Shown here one piece after another: positions 37,172 through 44,189 of a DNA stretch of 44,189 bases; position 1 is the stretch's first letter; each line of letters opens with the position of its first letter. The translations under genes were made by a program, and so were the position numbers. The DNA is from Methylorubrum zatmanii. Lineage in GTDB: Bacteria > Pseudomonadota > Alphaproteobacteria > Rhizobiales > Beijerinckiaceae. Where the stretch lies: NCBI RefSeq assembly GCF_014845115.1, contig NZ_NKUI01000017.1, forward strand, positions 1-44,189. Reading direction: 5' to 3'. The notes below the pieces were generated by a model. It did not search any database. It was not told the DNA's origin and saw only the letters and a list, made by a program, of their open reading frames with translations.

Positions 37172-38275
37172 GTGCCAGAGCACCTCGGTCACACAGGCTC
37201 CGAGCCGATCCGCGTCGGGCTCGTCGGCGTCGGCAATTGCGCCTCGTCCTTCGTGCAGGGGCTGCACCATTACCGCGACGTCTCTGGAGACGAAGCGGTG
37301 CCGGGCCTGATCTCGCCGGATCTCGGCGGCTACCGGATCGGAGACATCGCGGTGGTCAGCGCCTTCGACGTCTCGGCGGCCAAGGTCGGCCGGGATCTCG
37401 CCGAGGCCATCCTGGCGGCTCCCAACAACACCCATGTCTTCGCCCAGGTGCCTGCGAGCGGCGTCACCGTGCGGCGCGGCCCGACCTTCGACGGGATCGG
37501 CCGCTATCTCGAAGGTATCATCGCCGAGGCGACCGAACCGGTCGCCGACGTCGTCGAGGAGCTGAAGCGCAGCCGCACCCAGGTGCTCGTCAATTACCTG
37601 CCGGTCGGCGCCCAGCGCGCCACCGAGTTCTACGCCCGCTGCGCCCTCGATGCCGGCTGCGCCTTCGTCAATTGCATCCCGGTCTTCATCGCCTCCGACG
37701 CGGCGTGGCGGGCCCGGTTCGAGGAGAGGGGCCTGCCGATCGTCGGCGACGACATCAAGAGCCAGGTCGGGGCCACCATCGTCCACCGGGTGCTGGCCCA
37801 TCTCCTGCGTGAGCGCGGGGTGCGGCTCGACCGGACCTATCAGCTCAATTTCGGCGGCAATGCCGATTTCCTGAACATGCTGGAGCGGGACCGGCTGGAA
37901 TCGAAGAAGCTGTCGAAGACCCGCGCGGTGACGAGCCAACTCGCCGCGCCGCTTGCGCCGGGCAATGTCCATGTCGGCCCGAGCGACCACGTGCCCTGGC
38001 TCGAAGACCGCAAATGGGCGCATATCCGCCTGGAGGGCACCGGCTTCGGCGGCGTGCCGCTCAACCTGGAACTGAAGCTCGAAGTCTGGGACTCGCCGAA
38101 CTCGGCCGGCATCGTCGTCGATGCCGTGCGCTGCGCCCGGATCGCCCTCGACCGGGGCATCGGCGGGGCGCTGACCGGCCCGTCGGCGTGGTTCATGAAG
38201 TCGCCGCCGCTGCAATTCACCGATGGGGAGGCGCATGAGCGTACCCTCCGTTTCGTGGCCGGCGAGCCCGCATGA
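37172..38275 (+). CDS. ino1: Inositol-3-phosphate synthase
   Basis: A 367-residue NAD-dependent myo-inositol-1(3)-phosphate synthase converting glucose 6-phosphate to inositol phosphate. Family landmarks appear in order: [60 protein letters not shown] and [20 protein letters not shown]. The GTG at 37172 is 7 bases after GAGGAGG and is preferred over a TTG at 37166 that sits too close. It heads a second coupled run of four genes; its stop overlaps the phosphatase start. Its presence means the cluster product probably contains inositol. It resembles the actinobacterial/archaeal type in length. Confidence 0.95.
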   Translation: MPEHLGHTGSEPIRVGLVGVGNCASSFVQGLHHYRDVSGDEAVPGLISPDLGGYRIGDIAVVSAFDVSAAKVGRDLAEAILAAPNNTHVFAQVPASGVTVRRGPTFDGIGRYLEGIIAEATEPVADVVEELKRSRTQVLVNYLPVGAQRATEFYARCALDAGCAFVNCIPVFIASDAAWRARFEERGLPIVGDDIKSQVGATIVHRVLAHLLRERGVRLDRTYQLNFGGNADFLNMLERDRLESKKLSKTRAVTSQLAAPLAPGNVHVGPSDHVPWLEDRKWAHIRLEGTGFGGVPLNLELKLEVWDSPNSAGIVVDAVRCARIALDRGIGGALTGPSAWFMKSPPLQFTDGEAHERTLRFVAGEPA

Positions 38276-38877
38276 GGCGCGTCGTCTTCCTGCGCCACGG
38301 CAGCCATGACCGGCTCGGGCATATCCTCTGCGGGCGGATGCCCGGCGTGTCCTTGAGCGAGAGCGGCCATGCCGAGGCGAGAGTCCTGGCCGACATTCTT
38401 GCGCAGCGTTTCGCCGGGGAGGGGGGGCTCCGCCTCCTGTCGAGCCCGCAGGCGCGCACGCGGGAGACGGCGGCGGCCCTCGCAGACCGGCTGGGTCTCG
38501 CCATCGAGATCATGCCCGAACTCGACGAGATCGCCTTCGGCGAATGGACCGGCCGGAGCTTCTCCGAACTCGCAGGCGATCCGGCCTGGGACACCTGGAA
38601 TGCGACCCGCGCCTCGGCCCGCCCGCCGGGCGGCGAGAGCATGGGCGAGGTGCAGGCCCGGATCGGGCGATTGCTCGACCGCCTCGCGCGGGAGGAGGGG
38701 CCACCCGTCCTCCTCGTGAGCCACGGCGATCCGATCCGCGCCGCCCTGCTCGGTCTGCTCGGGCTCTTCCTCGACGCCTATGACCGGATCGTCGTCGCGC
38801 CGGCCTCGTGCAGCGAAGCCGAACTCTGGCCCGGCGGCGGCCGGGTCGTGTCCCTCAACGAGCGGTTCACCGGATGA
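38272..38877 (+). CDS. Histidine phosphatase family protein
   Basis: A 201-residue cofactor-independent-mutase-like phosphatase with the phosphohistidine motif FLRHGSH (residues 6-12), the phosphate-pocket Arg in [11 protein letters not shown], the acid residue in LDEIAFGEW and the second His in VSHGDP. The start overlaps ino1 by four bases (ATGA), so the two are made together. The obvious hypothesis is hydrolysis of inositol phosphate to free inositol, or of a phosphorylated inositol glycoside after glycosyl transfer, as in mycothiol synthesis where a phosphatase acts after MshA. The sequence alone does not show the substrate. Confidence 0.85.
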   Translation: MRRVVFLRHGSHDRLGHILCGRMPGVSLSESGHAEARVLADILAQRFAGEGGLRLLSSPQARTRETAAALADRLGLAIEIMPELDEIAFGEWTGRSFSELAGDPAWDTWNATRASARPPGGESMGEVQARIGRLLDRLAREEGPPVLLVSHGDPIRAALLGLLGLFLDAYDRIVVAPASCSEAELWPGGGRVVSLNERFTG

Positions 38878-39638
38878 GGCAGGCCGAACTGCGCCGGCAG
38901 GCGGAGGCCCTTGGGCCGTGGTTTCACAACATCGATCTGGGCGAGGGCGTCTGGACCGCGCCGAACCATTTCCTCGGCGATTATCCGGGCTTCAAGTGGC
39001 GCCGCTTCGCGCATTCTGTGCCGGAGGATCTCACCGGCCGATCGGTGCTCGATATCGGCTGCAATGCCGGCTTCTACAGCGTGGAGATGAAGCGGCGCGG
39101 TGCCGCCCGCGTGCTCGGCCTGGATTCGGACGCGCGCTACCTGGCGCAAGGACGCTTCGTCGCCGAGCGGCTGGGCTACGATATCGAGTTCCGCAACCTC
39201 TCGGTCTACGATGTCGGGCGCTTGGGCGAGCGCTTCGACGTGGTGCTGTTCATGGGGGTGCTCTACCACCTTCGCCACCCCCTGCTCGCCCTCGACCTGA
39301 TCCACGCGCATGTCGCGGACGATCTCCTGGTGTTCCAATCGATGCTGCGGGGCTCGCCGCAGGTCGAGCCGGTGGCCGAGGATTACGACTTCTTCGACAT
39401 GGACGCCTTCGAGCGGCCCGGTTACCCGAAGCTCCACTTCGTCGAGCACGCCTACGCCAACGATTGCACCAACTGGTGGATTCCGAACCGCGCCGGCATC
39501 GAGGCGATGCTGCGCGCGAGCGGCTTTTCCATTCAAAGCCGGCCGGAGGCGGAGGTCTATCTCTGCCGCCGGGTCGAGGCTCCCTACGGAGCGGAGGCCG
39601 TCTATCCGGCGCGCCCGGTCGGCAACGGGGAGACGTGA
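38874..39638 (+). CDS. SAM-dependent methyltransferase (CmoB-like)
   Basis: A 254-residue class I methyltransferase with the SAM motif VLDIGCNAGFYS at 58-69, an acidic residue ending strand 2 (GLDSDARYL) and VVLFMGVLYHLRHPLLALD as the post-I region. It belongs to the CmoB-like/DUF1698 branch seen with saccharide genes (TIGR04290-type, from memory). It overlaps the phosphatase by four bases and its last base overlaps the next gene. A role in O-methylating the inositol or a sugar of the product is likely from context; tRNA modification as in true CmoB is unlikely because the gene sits in this operon. Confidence 0.85.
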   Translation: MRQAELRRQAEALGPWFHNIDLGEGVWTAPNHFLGDYPGFKWRRFAHSVPEDLTGRSVLDIGCNAGFYSVEMKRRGAARVLGLDSDARYLAQGRFVAERLGYDIEFRNLSVYDVGRLGERFDVVLFMGVLYHLRHPLLALDLIHAHVADDLLVFQSMLRGSPQVEPVAEDYDFFDMDAFERPGYPKLHFVEHAYANDCTNWWIPNRAGIEAMLRASGFSIQSRPEAEVYLCRRVEAPYGAEAVYPARPVGNGET

Positions 39639-40576
39639 TGCTCGACTCGGTGATGCTCTGGAACGAGCCCAACAACAAATCGCACTGGGATCCCGAGATC
39701 GATCCGGACTGGTTCCTGTTCGGGGAGATGGTGAAGGAAGCCTCCCGCGCGATCCGGGCCGAGGCGCCGACCCTGCCGCAGGTGCTCGGCGGGATCTCGC
39801 CGATCGATCCGGGCTTCATCCGGCGCATGCAGGCGCAGGGCGTGCTCGACGGGCTCGACGCCGTGGCGGTCCACGGCTTCCCCCTCGACTGGAATCTCTG
39901 GCAGATCCACGAATGGCCGGCCAAGATCGCCGAGATCCGCGCCGTCACCCCTCTGCCGGTCTGGGTCTCGGAGGTCGGCGTGTCGAGCTTCGGCGCCGAG
40001 GAGGTCCAGGCCTGGGGCTGCCGCCGCACCGCCGAATTGCTGAAGGGCCAAGCCCCCCGCATCCACTGGTACAGCCTCTACGATCTGCCGCGGGAATGGG
40101 AGGCCACCACCCGCCACCGGGAGGCGGAGGGCTCCTCCTATTACCGCCATTTCCACATGGGCCTCCTGCGCCAGGACGGCACGCCGAAGCGAGCGCTGGA
40201 GGAATTCGCCCGCTGCACGCCGGATTTCGGCCTGTGCCAGTGGTTCCACTACGAAGATCACCGCCTCGACGAGGCGGTGGCCTGGATGAAACGCCTCGGC
40301 GTCACCTATCTGCGCACCGGCCTGTCCTGGGCCGACATCTTTCGCCCCAATGCCCTCGACTGGTTCGACCGGCAGATGGCGGCGCTCCAGGATTTCAAGG
40401 TGACGGTCACCTTCTGCTTCACCCCCGAGCATCGCGGCATCGCCCCCCACCACACCAGCGCCCCGCTGGTGCGGGAGGAATTCGCCGCCTTCTGTGCCGC
40501 GATGGTGAGCCGCTACGCCGAACCCGCTGCGGTCCGGGCCGAGGCGGTGCCGGTGTCGGAGATGTCGCTGCCGTAG
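39638..40576 (+). CDS. Glycosidase-like protein with apparently permuted TIM barrel
   Basis: A 312-residue protein resembling clan GH-A (GH39/beta-xylosidase-like) enzymes but in an unusual order. It starts directly at strand beta-4 with the acid/base motif WNEPNN (Glu10), continues to the nucleophile strand beta-7 VWVSEVGVSS (Glu112) and beta-8 RIHWYSLYDLP, then the usual closing HMGLLRQDGTPKRALEEF. Only then does what looks like beta-1 to beta-3 appear (FGLCQWFHYEDHR; VTYLRTGLSWADIFRP; VTVTFCFTPE). Both catalytic glutamates are present. The ATG overlaps the previous stop by one base. It may trim or transglycosylate the cluster product. No signal peptide is seen, so it acts in the cytoplasm. 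Confidence 0.8.
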   Translation: MLDSVMLWNEPNNKSHWDPEIDPDWFLFGEMVKEASRAIRAEAPTLPQVLGGISPIDPGFIRRMQAQGVLDGLDAVAVHGFPLDWNLWQIHEWPAKIAEIRAVTPLPVWVSEVGVSSFGAEEVQAWGCRRTAELLKGQAPRIHWYSLYDLPREWEATTRHREAEGSSYYRHFHMGLLRQDGTPKRALEEFARCTPDFGLCQWFHYEDHRLDEAVAWMKRLGVTYLRTGLSWADIFRPNALDWFDRQMAALQDFKVTVTFCFTPEHRGIAPHHTSAPLVREEFAAFCAAMVSRYAEPAAVRAEAVPVSEMSLP

Positions 40577-40718
40577 AGCGCCTTCCTCTCCGCGCCCTGC
40601 GTCTCCCGTCCGCATCCCGCGATCTGCAATCCTGGGCAGCCGGCCGTCACCTTTCGGGGCGCTGCCCGAGTGCCTAGAACGCTGGGCGGACCGACCGAAG
40701 GGTGCAGGGGAACGAGGA

Positions 40719-42071
40719 ATGGACATGCAGGCTCCGCTCGCTCAGGCGGTGCCGCGTCTGGTGCCGCCGGTGCCGGCGCCGCCGGAGCGGGACTTGCCGA
40801 CCCTGCGCTTCGTGGCCGCGATGCGCACCAACGGCATCGGCTGCTGGCCGGCCGCCGCCTACGAGGCGCCCCTGCTGCGGCGGCGCCTGCTCGGGCGGAC
40901 GCGCTTCACCGTGAGCGATCCCGAGGCGGTGCGGCGCGTGCTGGTGGACAACGCCGCCAACTACATCCGCACGCCGATCACCATTCGCATGCTGCGGCCC
41001 CTGCTCGGCGACGGCCTGCTCATCAGCGAGGGCGCCCCATGGCGCCACCAGCGGCGGACCCTGGCCCCCGCCTTCACCCCGCGGGCGGTGGAGACCCTGG
41101 TGCCCCACATCCTCTCGGCCAGCGACGAGGCGGTCGCCGCGCTGGAGATCGAGGCGGCGAAAGGGCCCGTCGATCTCTTCGCCGCCCTCCAGCGCCTCGC
41201 CCTGGAGATCGCCGGGCGGACCATGTTCTCGGTCGGCATGGAAAGCCACGGCGGGCGTCTGCGCGGTTACCTCGCGGCCTATGCCGAGCGGCTCGGCCGC
41301 CCGCATCTCACGGACGCCATCGTGCCCTTGCGTTTCGCCACGCCCCTGGACCGGGCCCGCGCCCGCTTCCGGCGCGAGTGGGTCGCCTTCCTCGATCAGG
41401 TCATCGCCGACCGCGACGAGGGGCGGGAGGGCGAGGCGCGCGACCTTCTCGATCTGCTGCGCGCCGCCCGCGATCCGGAGACGGGCCGGGGCTTCTCGCA
41501 TGAGGAGCTGCGCGATCAGGTCGCCACCATGATCCTGGCCGGCCACGAGACCACGGCGGTGACCCTGCTCTGGGCCTGCACCCTGCTCGCGCTCTCGCCC
41601 GAAACCCAGGAGCGGGTCGCGGCCGAATCGGGTCAAGCGGACAAGCCCTTCACCCGCGCGGTGATCGACGAGACGGTGCGGCTCTATCCTCCGGCCTTCG
41701 TGCTGGCCCGCCGCGCCGCCGGTGTCGACACGCTCGGCGGGGAGACGGTGCAGCCCGGCGACAGCGTGACGATCTCGCCCTGGCTGCTGCACCGGCACCG
41801 CCGGCTGTGGCGCGATCCCGACGCCTTCGACCCCGGTCGCTTCCTGCCCGGCGCGAGCCCGGTGCCGCGCTTCGCCTACCTACCCTTCGGGGCCGGGCCG
41901 CGGGTCTGCATCGGCGCCGCCTTCGCCCTCACCGAGGCGACCCTGGCGCTGAGCCGGATCGTCGGGCGCTTCCGGCTCGCCCGGGCGGATGCCCGCCCGG
42001 TGCTGCCGGCCGCGGTGGTGACCACGCAGCCCGACCATGCCCCGGCCTTCCGGCTGACGCTGCGGACATGA
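40719..42071 (+). CDS. Cytochrome P450
   Basis: A 450-residue P450. The oxygen-binding I-helix motif AGHETT is at 274-279, ExxR (ETVR) at 318-321, and the haem loop FGAGPRVCIG at 390-399 with Cys397 as the iron ligand. There is no N-terminal membrane anchor, and the N-terminal ~25 residues are proline-rich. ATG 40719 and ATG 40725 share the AGGGG/GAGG ribosome region. It is separated from the glycosidase gene by 142 bp, so it is probably its own transcription unit. The substrate is unknown; the sequence style resembles soluble class I bacterial P450s that hydroxylate lipids or terpenoids. No ferredoxin or reductase partner is adjacent. Confidence 0.93.
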   Translation: MDMQAPLAQAVPRLVPPVPAPPERDLPTLRFVAAMRTNGIGCWPAAAYEAPLLRRRLLGRTRFTVSDPEAVRRVLVDNAANYIRTPITIRMLRPLLGDGLLISEGAPWRHQRRTLAPAFTPRAVETLVPHILSASDEAVAALEIEAAKGPVDLFAALQRLALEIAGRTMFSVGMESHGGRLRGYLAAYAERLGRPHLTDAIVPLRFATPLDRARARFRREWVAFLDQVIADRDEGREGEARDLLDLLRAARDPETGRGFSHEELRDQVATMILAGHETTAVTLLWACTLLALSPETQERVAAESGQADKPFTRAVIDETVRLYPPAFVLARRAAGVDTLGGETVQPGDSVTISPWLLHRHRRLWRDPDAFDPGRFLPGASPVPRFAYLPFGAGPRVCIGAAFALTEATLALSRIVGRFRLARADARPVLPAAVVTTQPDHAPAFRLTLRT

Positions 42072-42075
42072 CGAG

Positions 42076-42103
42076 GCGGATGCCGGCCTAGACCGGCACC
42101 CGC
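42076..42103. terminator. Hairpin between convergent genes
   Basis: An 11-bp stem with one mismatch (42076-42086 with 42093-42103) and a 6-base loop lies between the convergent P450 and PepSY genes. There is no T-tract on either strand, so its action as a terminator is uncertain. Confidence 0.35.
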
Positions 42104-42128
42104 CGAAGGTTGCGAGCCTGAGAGAAGG

Positions 42129-42740
42129 TCAGTCCTTCTTCACCGTGCCGTCCGGCCCGATCTTGATCTCCTGCTCGCGGTCGGTCAGCGCCACCTTGAT
42201 CTCGTACTCGACGGCATTGCCCTCGCGCTCGACCTCGGCCTCGTAGGCCTTGCCGCCGGCCGCCGTCTTCTCCGCCAGGGCGATGGCGTCCTTCAGCGAG
42301 ACCTTGGCGTTCTGGAAGTCGCTGACCTTCAGGCGGGTGAAGTAGCGCTCGATCGGCTGGTTCTCGGTCTTGTAGACCTCACCGGTATCGGCATTGATGC
42401 CGTATTCGACGAGCTTGCCGCTCGGATACACGACCTTGACCGCGTAATGCGCCGGGTTCTTGCTGCCGGCCTTCTCGAAATCGGCGTCGATGGCCTTGCC
42501 GCCCTTCTCGTCGCCCTTGCCTTCCGCCGTGGCGATGGCCGTGGCGAGATCGACCTTGGCCGATTTGGCGACCTGCCACTCCTTCAGGTTCTTGTCGTCC
42601 TTGCTGGCCTGGGTCGCGGTCGGGGCCCGCCCGGTATTCTCCGGGTTGGTGGTCACGTCGGGGTTTTGGGCGGCGGCGATTCCCGTCGTCAGGGCGAGCA
42701 GACCGGCGGCGGCCATGAGGTGGAGCACCCTCGTCGTCAT
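42129..42740 (-). CDS. Secreted protein with two PepSY domains
   Basis: A 203-residue protein with a signal peptide (MTTRVLHLMAAAGLLALTTG, cut near AAAQ) and two PepSY-type repeats. The first is at about 65-130 (DLATAIATAEGKG, YAVKVVYPSGKLVEYGINA, DTGEV) and the second at about 140-203 (SLKDAIALAEKTAAG, VEYEIKVALTDREQEIKI, GPDG). PepSY proteins are periplasmic and often inhibit proteases or sense the envelope; the role here is unknown. ATG 42740 follows GGAAGA and is preferred to the in-frame start at 42833, which would hide the signal peptide. It is leftward, downstream of the min operon but separated from it by a terminator. Confidence 0.85.
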   Translation of the reverse strand: MTTRVLHLMAAAGLLALTTGIAAAQNPDVTTNPENTGRAPTATQASKDDKNLKEWQVAKSAKVDLATAIATAEGKGDEKGGKAIDADFEKAGSKNPAHYAVKVVYPSGKLVEYGINADTGEVYKTENQPIERYFTRLKVSDFQNAKVSLKDAIALAEKTAAGGKAYEAEVEREGNAVEYEIKVALTDREQEIKIGPDGTVKKD

Positions 42741-42851
42741 ATCGAATCTTCCGTGCGTCAGATGGGAATGGGCTCCTTGAACAGCCGAGCGGACGGTTGG
42801 GTTGCATGGCCGCTCCGATCCGAGCACCGGCAAGGGCTGGAAAAAACGAGA

Positions 42852-42885
42852 AAACCCGCGGCATCATGCGCGATGCCGCGGGTTT
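42852..42885 (-). terminator. Rho-independent terminator of the min operon
   Basis: A 14-bp perfect stem including AAA/TTT ends (42852-42865 with 42872-42885) has a 6-base loop. On the minus strand it is followed by TCTCGTTTTTT. It lies 20 bp after the minE stop. Confidence 0.88.
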
Positions 42886-42905
42886 CGATGGCTCGGTAGC
42901 CGGGA

Positions 42906-43187
42906 TCAGGCGGAGGCGCGCTTCGCCTTCGGTTTGATCACCGCGTCGACGGGGAACTCGATGTCCACGCCCAGCGTCGAGACGCCTTCGCCGCGATCCA
43001 GCTTGATCTGCACCTTGTCCCGCTCGACCGTGACGTGCTTGGCGATGACGTTGAGGATCTCTTCACGCAAGGTGATGATCAGGTCGGGCCGGCCGTTCTC
43101 CGCCCGCTCGTGGGCGAGGATCAACTGCAAGCGCTCGCGGGCGACCGAACCGGAGCCGCGCGGCTTGAGGAAGGTCAGGACACTCAT
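42906..43187 (-). CDS. minE: Cell division topological specificity factor MinE
   Basis: A 93-residue MinE. The N-terminal MinD-binding helix region (ARERLQLILAHERAENGRPD at 16-35) is followed by the topological specificity domain (VIAKHVTVERDKVQIKLD and the STLGVDIEFP strand). It stimulates MinD ATPase and drives pole-to-pole oscillation so that FtsZ assembles at mid-cell. Its ATG overlaps the minD stop by four bases. It is the last gene of the minCDE operon and is followed by a strong terminator. Confidence 0.97.
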   Translation of the reverse strand: MSVLTFLKPRGSGSVARERLQLILAHERAENGRPDLIITLREEILNVIAKHVTVERDKVQIKLDRGEGVSTLGVDIEFPVDAVIKPKAKRASA

Positions 43188-43999
43188 GCGGCCCTCCGTG
43201 TGAACAGCTTGTTGATCAGGGACTTGCGGTCGGACGGGATCGCCATCGGCACGGTCTCGCCCTTCAGGCGGCGCACCGCGTCGATATAGGCCCGGGCCGG
43301 GGCGCAGAGCGGGTTGTTCAGCGTCACCGGGCAGCCGACATTGGAGGCGCGCAGGACTTCGAGGCTCTCCGGGATGATGGCGAGCAGCGGGATCGAGAGG
43401 ATCTCGAGCACGTCGTCGACCTTGAGCATGTCGCCGCGATCGGCGCGGGCCGGGTCGAAGCGGGTGAGGATCAGGTGCTTCTCGATCGTGTCGCCGCGCT
43501 CGGCGCGCACGGTCTTGGAATCGAGCAGGCCGATGATCCGGTCCGAGTCGCGCACCGAGGAGACCTCGGGGTTCGTCACCACCACGGCGACGTCGGCGTG
43601 GCGCATGGCGAGCTGGGCGCCGCGTTCGATGCCGGCGGGGCTGTCGCAGACGATCCAGTCGAACTTGCCGCGCAGCTCGTCCATCACCTTGGCCACGCCC
43701 TCATCGGTGAGGGCGTCCTTGTCGCGGGTCTGGGAGGCGGGCAGCAGGGAGAGGTTGTCGAGGCGCTTGTCGCGGATCAGCGCCTGGGGCAGCTTGGCGT
43801 CGCCGTTGGTGACGTTGATGAGGTCGTAGACCACGCGCCGCTCGGCGCCCATCACGAGGTCCAGGTTGCGCAGGCCGACATCGAAATCGACCACGCAGAC
43901 CTTCTCGCCGGCCTGCGCCAGCGCCGCGCCGAGCGCCGCCGTCGTGGTCGTCTTTCCGACGCCGCCCTTGCCGGACGTGACACAAAGAACCTTGGCCAT
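43184..43999 (-). CDS. minD: Septum site-determining ATPase MinD
   Basis: A 271-residue MinD of the deviant-Walker ParA/MinD family. The P-loop is SGKGGVGKTT (9-18) with the signature Lys11, followed by DFDVGLRNLDLVMG and the switch II region CDSPAGIERGA. The C-terminal amphipathic membrane-targeting helix (DRKSLINKLFTRR) is present. It binds membrane with ATP, recruits MinC and is released by MinE. It lies 12 bp after minC and overlaps minE by four bases. Confidence 0.98.
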   Translation of the reverse strand: MAKVLCVTSGKGGVGKTTTTAALGAALAQAGEKVCVVDFDVGLRNLDLVMGAERRVVYDLINVTNGDAKLPQALIRDKRLDNLSLLPASQTRDKDALTDEGVAKVMDELRGKFDWIVCDSPAGIERGAQLAMRHADVAVVVTNPEVSSVRDSDRIIGLLDSKTVRAERGDTIEKHLILTRFDPARADRGDMLKVDDVLEILSIPLLAIIPESLEVLRASNVGCPVTLNNPLCAPARAYIDAVRRLKGETVPMAIPSDRKSLINKLFTRRAA

Positions 44000-44011
44000 T
44001 CTCGTTTCCCC

Positions 44012-44189
44012 TTAACCCAAGGCTGCGATCTTGATCGCGCCGCCGTCGGACCAGATCTGGACCGCTTGGCCGCGCAGGTGGGTGCCCATGTCCTCGGCCG
44101 TGCGGACGAGGCGGTCGATGCCGAGAAGCTCGGGCTCGAACTTGCGGCAGTAGATGCGTGCGCGGGGGTTGCGGGCGGCGCCCGCGATG
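44012..44189 (-). CDS. minC: Septum site-determining protein MinC, C-terminal part (cut by window)
   Basis: The last 58 codons of minC are visible, reading NPRARIYCRKFEPELLGIDR and later GQAVQIWSDGGAIKIAALG before a TAA. This is the end of the C-terminal beta-helix domain that dimerises and binds MinD. The rest lies beyond the right edge. minC is the first visible gene of the leftward minCDE operon. Confidence 0.95.
   Translation of the reverse strand, partial: IAGAARNPRARIYCRKFEPELLGIDRLVRTAEDMGTHLRGQAVQIWSDGGAIKIAALG

Overview
The window is high-GC DNA from what looks like a Methylobacterium/Methylorubrum-type alphaproteobacterium (Hyphomicrobiales). The grounds are the enzymes of methylated-amine oxidation, the style of the intergenic palindromic repeats, the alphaproteobacterial minCDE operon at the right edge, and the abundance of GTG starts and ATGA overlaps. 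No tRNA, rRNA, CRISPR array or intact insertion sequence was seen.

Region 1 (1-11795) is a methylated-amine module. A leftward operon encodes a GcvT-family protein, trimethylamine monooxygenase (tmm) and a trimethylamine-N-oxide demethylase (tdm, cut by the left edge). A divergent LuxR-type regulator, an APC permease, and a rightward three-gene heme-dependent dimethylamine monooxygenase operon follow. Together they would take trimethylamine to its N-oxide, then to dimethylamine and methylamine, releasing formaldehyde at each demethylation. The dmm operon lies between two inverted copies of a ~75 bp MITE-like palindromic element and has tandem TTCTC-N3-GAGAA operator-like sites upstream.

Region 2 (11796-19063) is a decaying carbon-metabolism block. 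D-lactate dehydrogenase (ldhA), an AspT-type transporter, a phosphoglycerate mutase, an AraC regulator and a small secreted protein look intact. Two pieces of a phosphoketolase gene (in permuted order) and a glycoside hydrolase family 65 gene with a large internal deletion are pseudogenes.

Region 3 (19117-27357) holds an MFS transporter with a probable homopolymer frameshift at its start. It also holds a leftward operon for a periplasmic molybdenum hydroxylase of the isoquinoline 1-oxidoreductase type (Tat-exported large subunit, 2Fe-2S subunit, di-haem cytochrome c) with an unrecognised secreted protein, and an AraC regulator upstream.

Region 4 (27959-40576) is the most interesting part: two tightly coupled runs of genes for an uncharacterised saccharide. 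They encode three sugar-nucleotide SDRs (one a UDP-glucuronate decarboxylase), a B12-binding-domain radical SAM enzyme, four glycosyltransferases, inositol-3-phosphate synthase, a histidine phosphatase, a methyltransferase and a glycosidase whose TIM-barrel halves appear in permuted order. No polymerase, flippase or exporter is present, which suggests a small soluble inositol- and pentose-containing glycoside (inference).

Region 5 (40719-44189) has a cytochrome P450, a two-PepSY-domain secreted protein, and minE, minD and the 3' end of minC.
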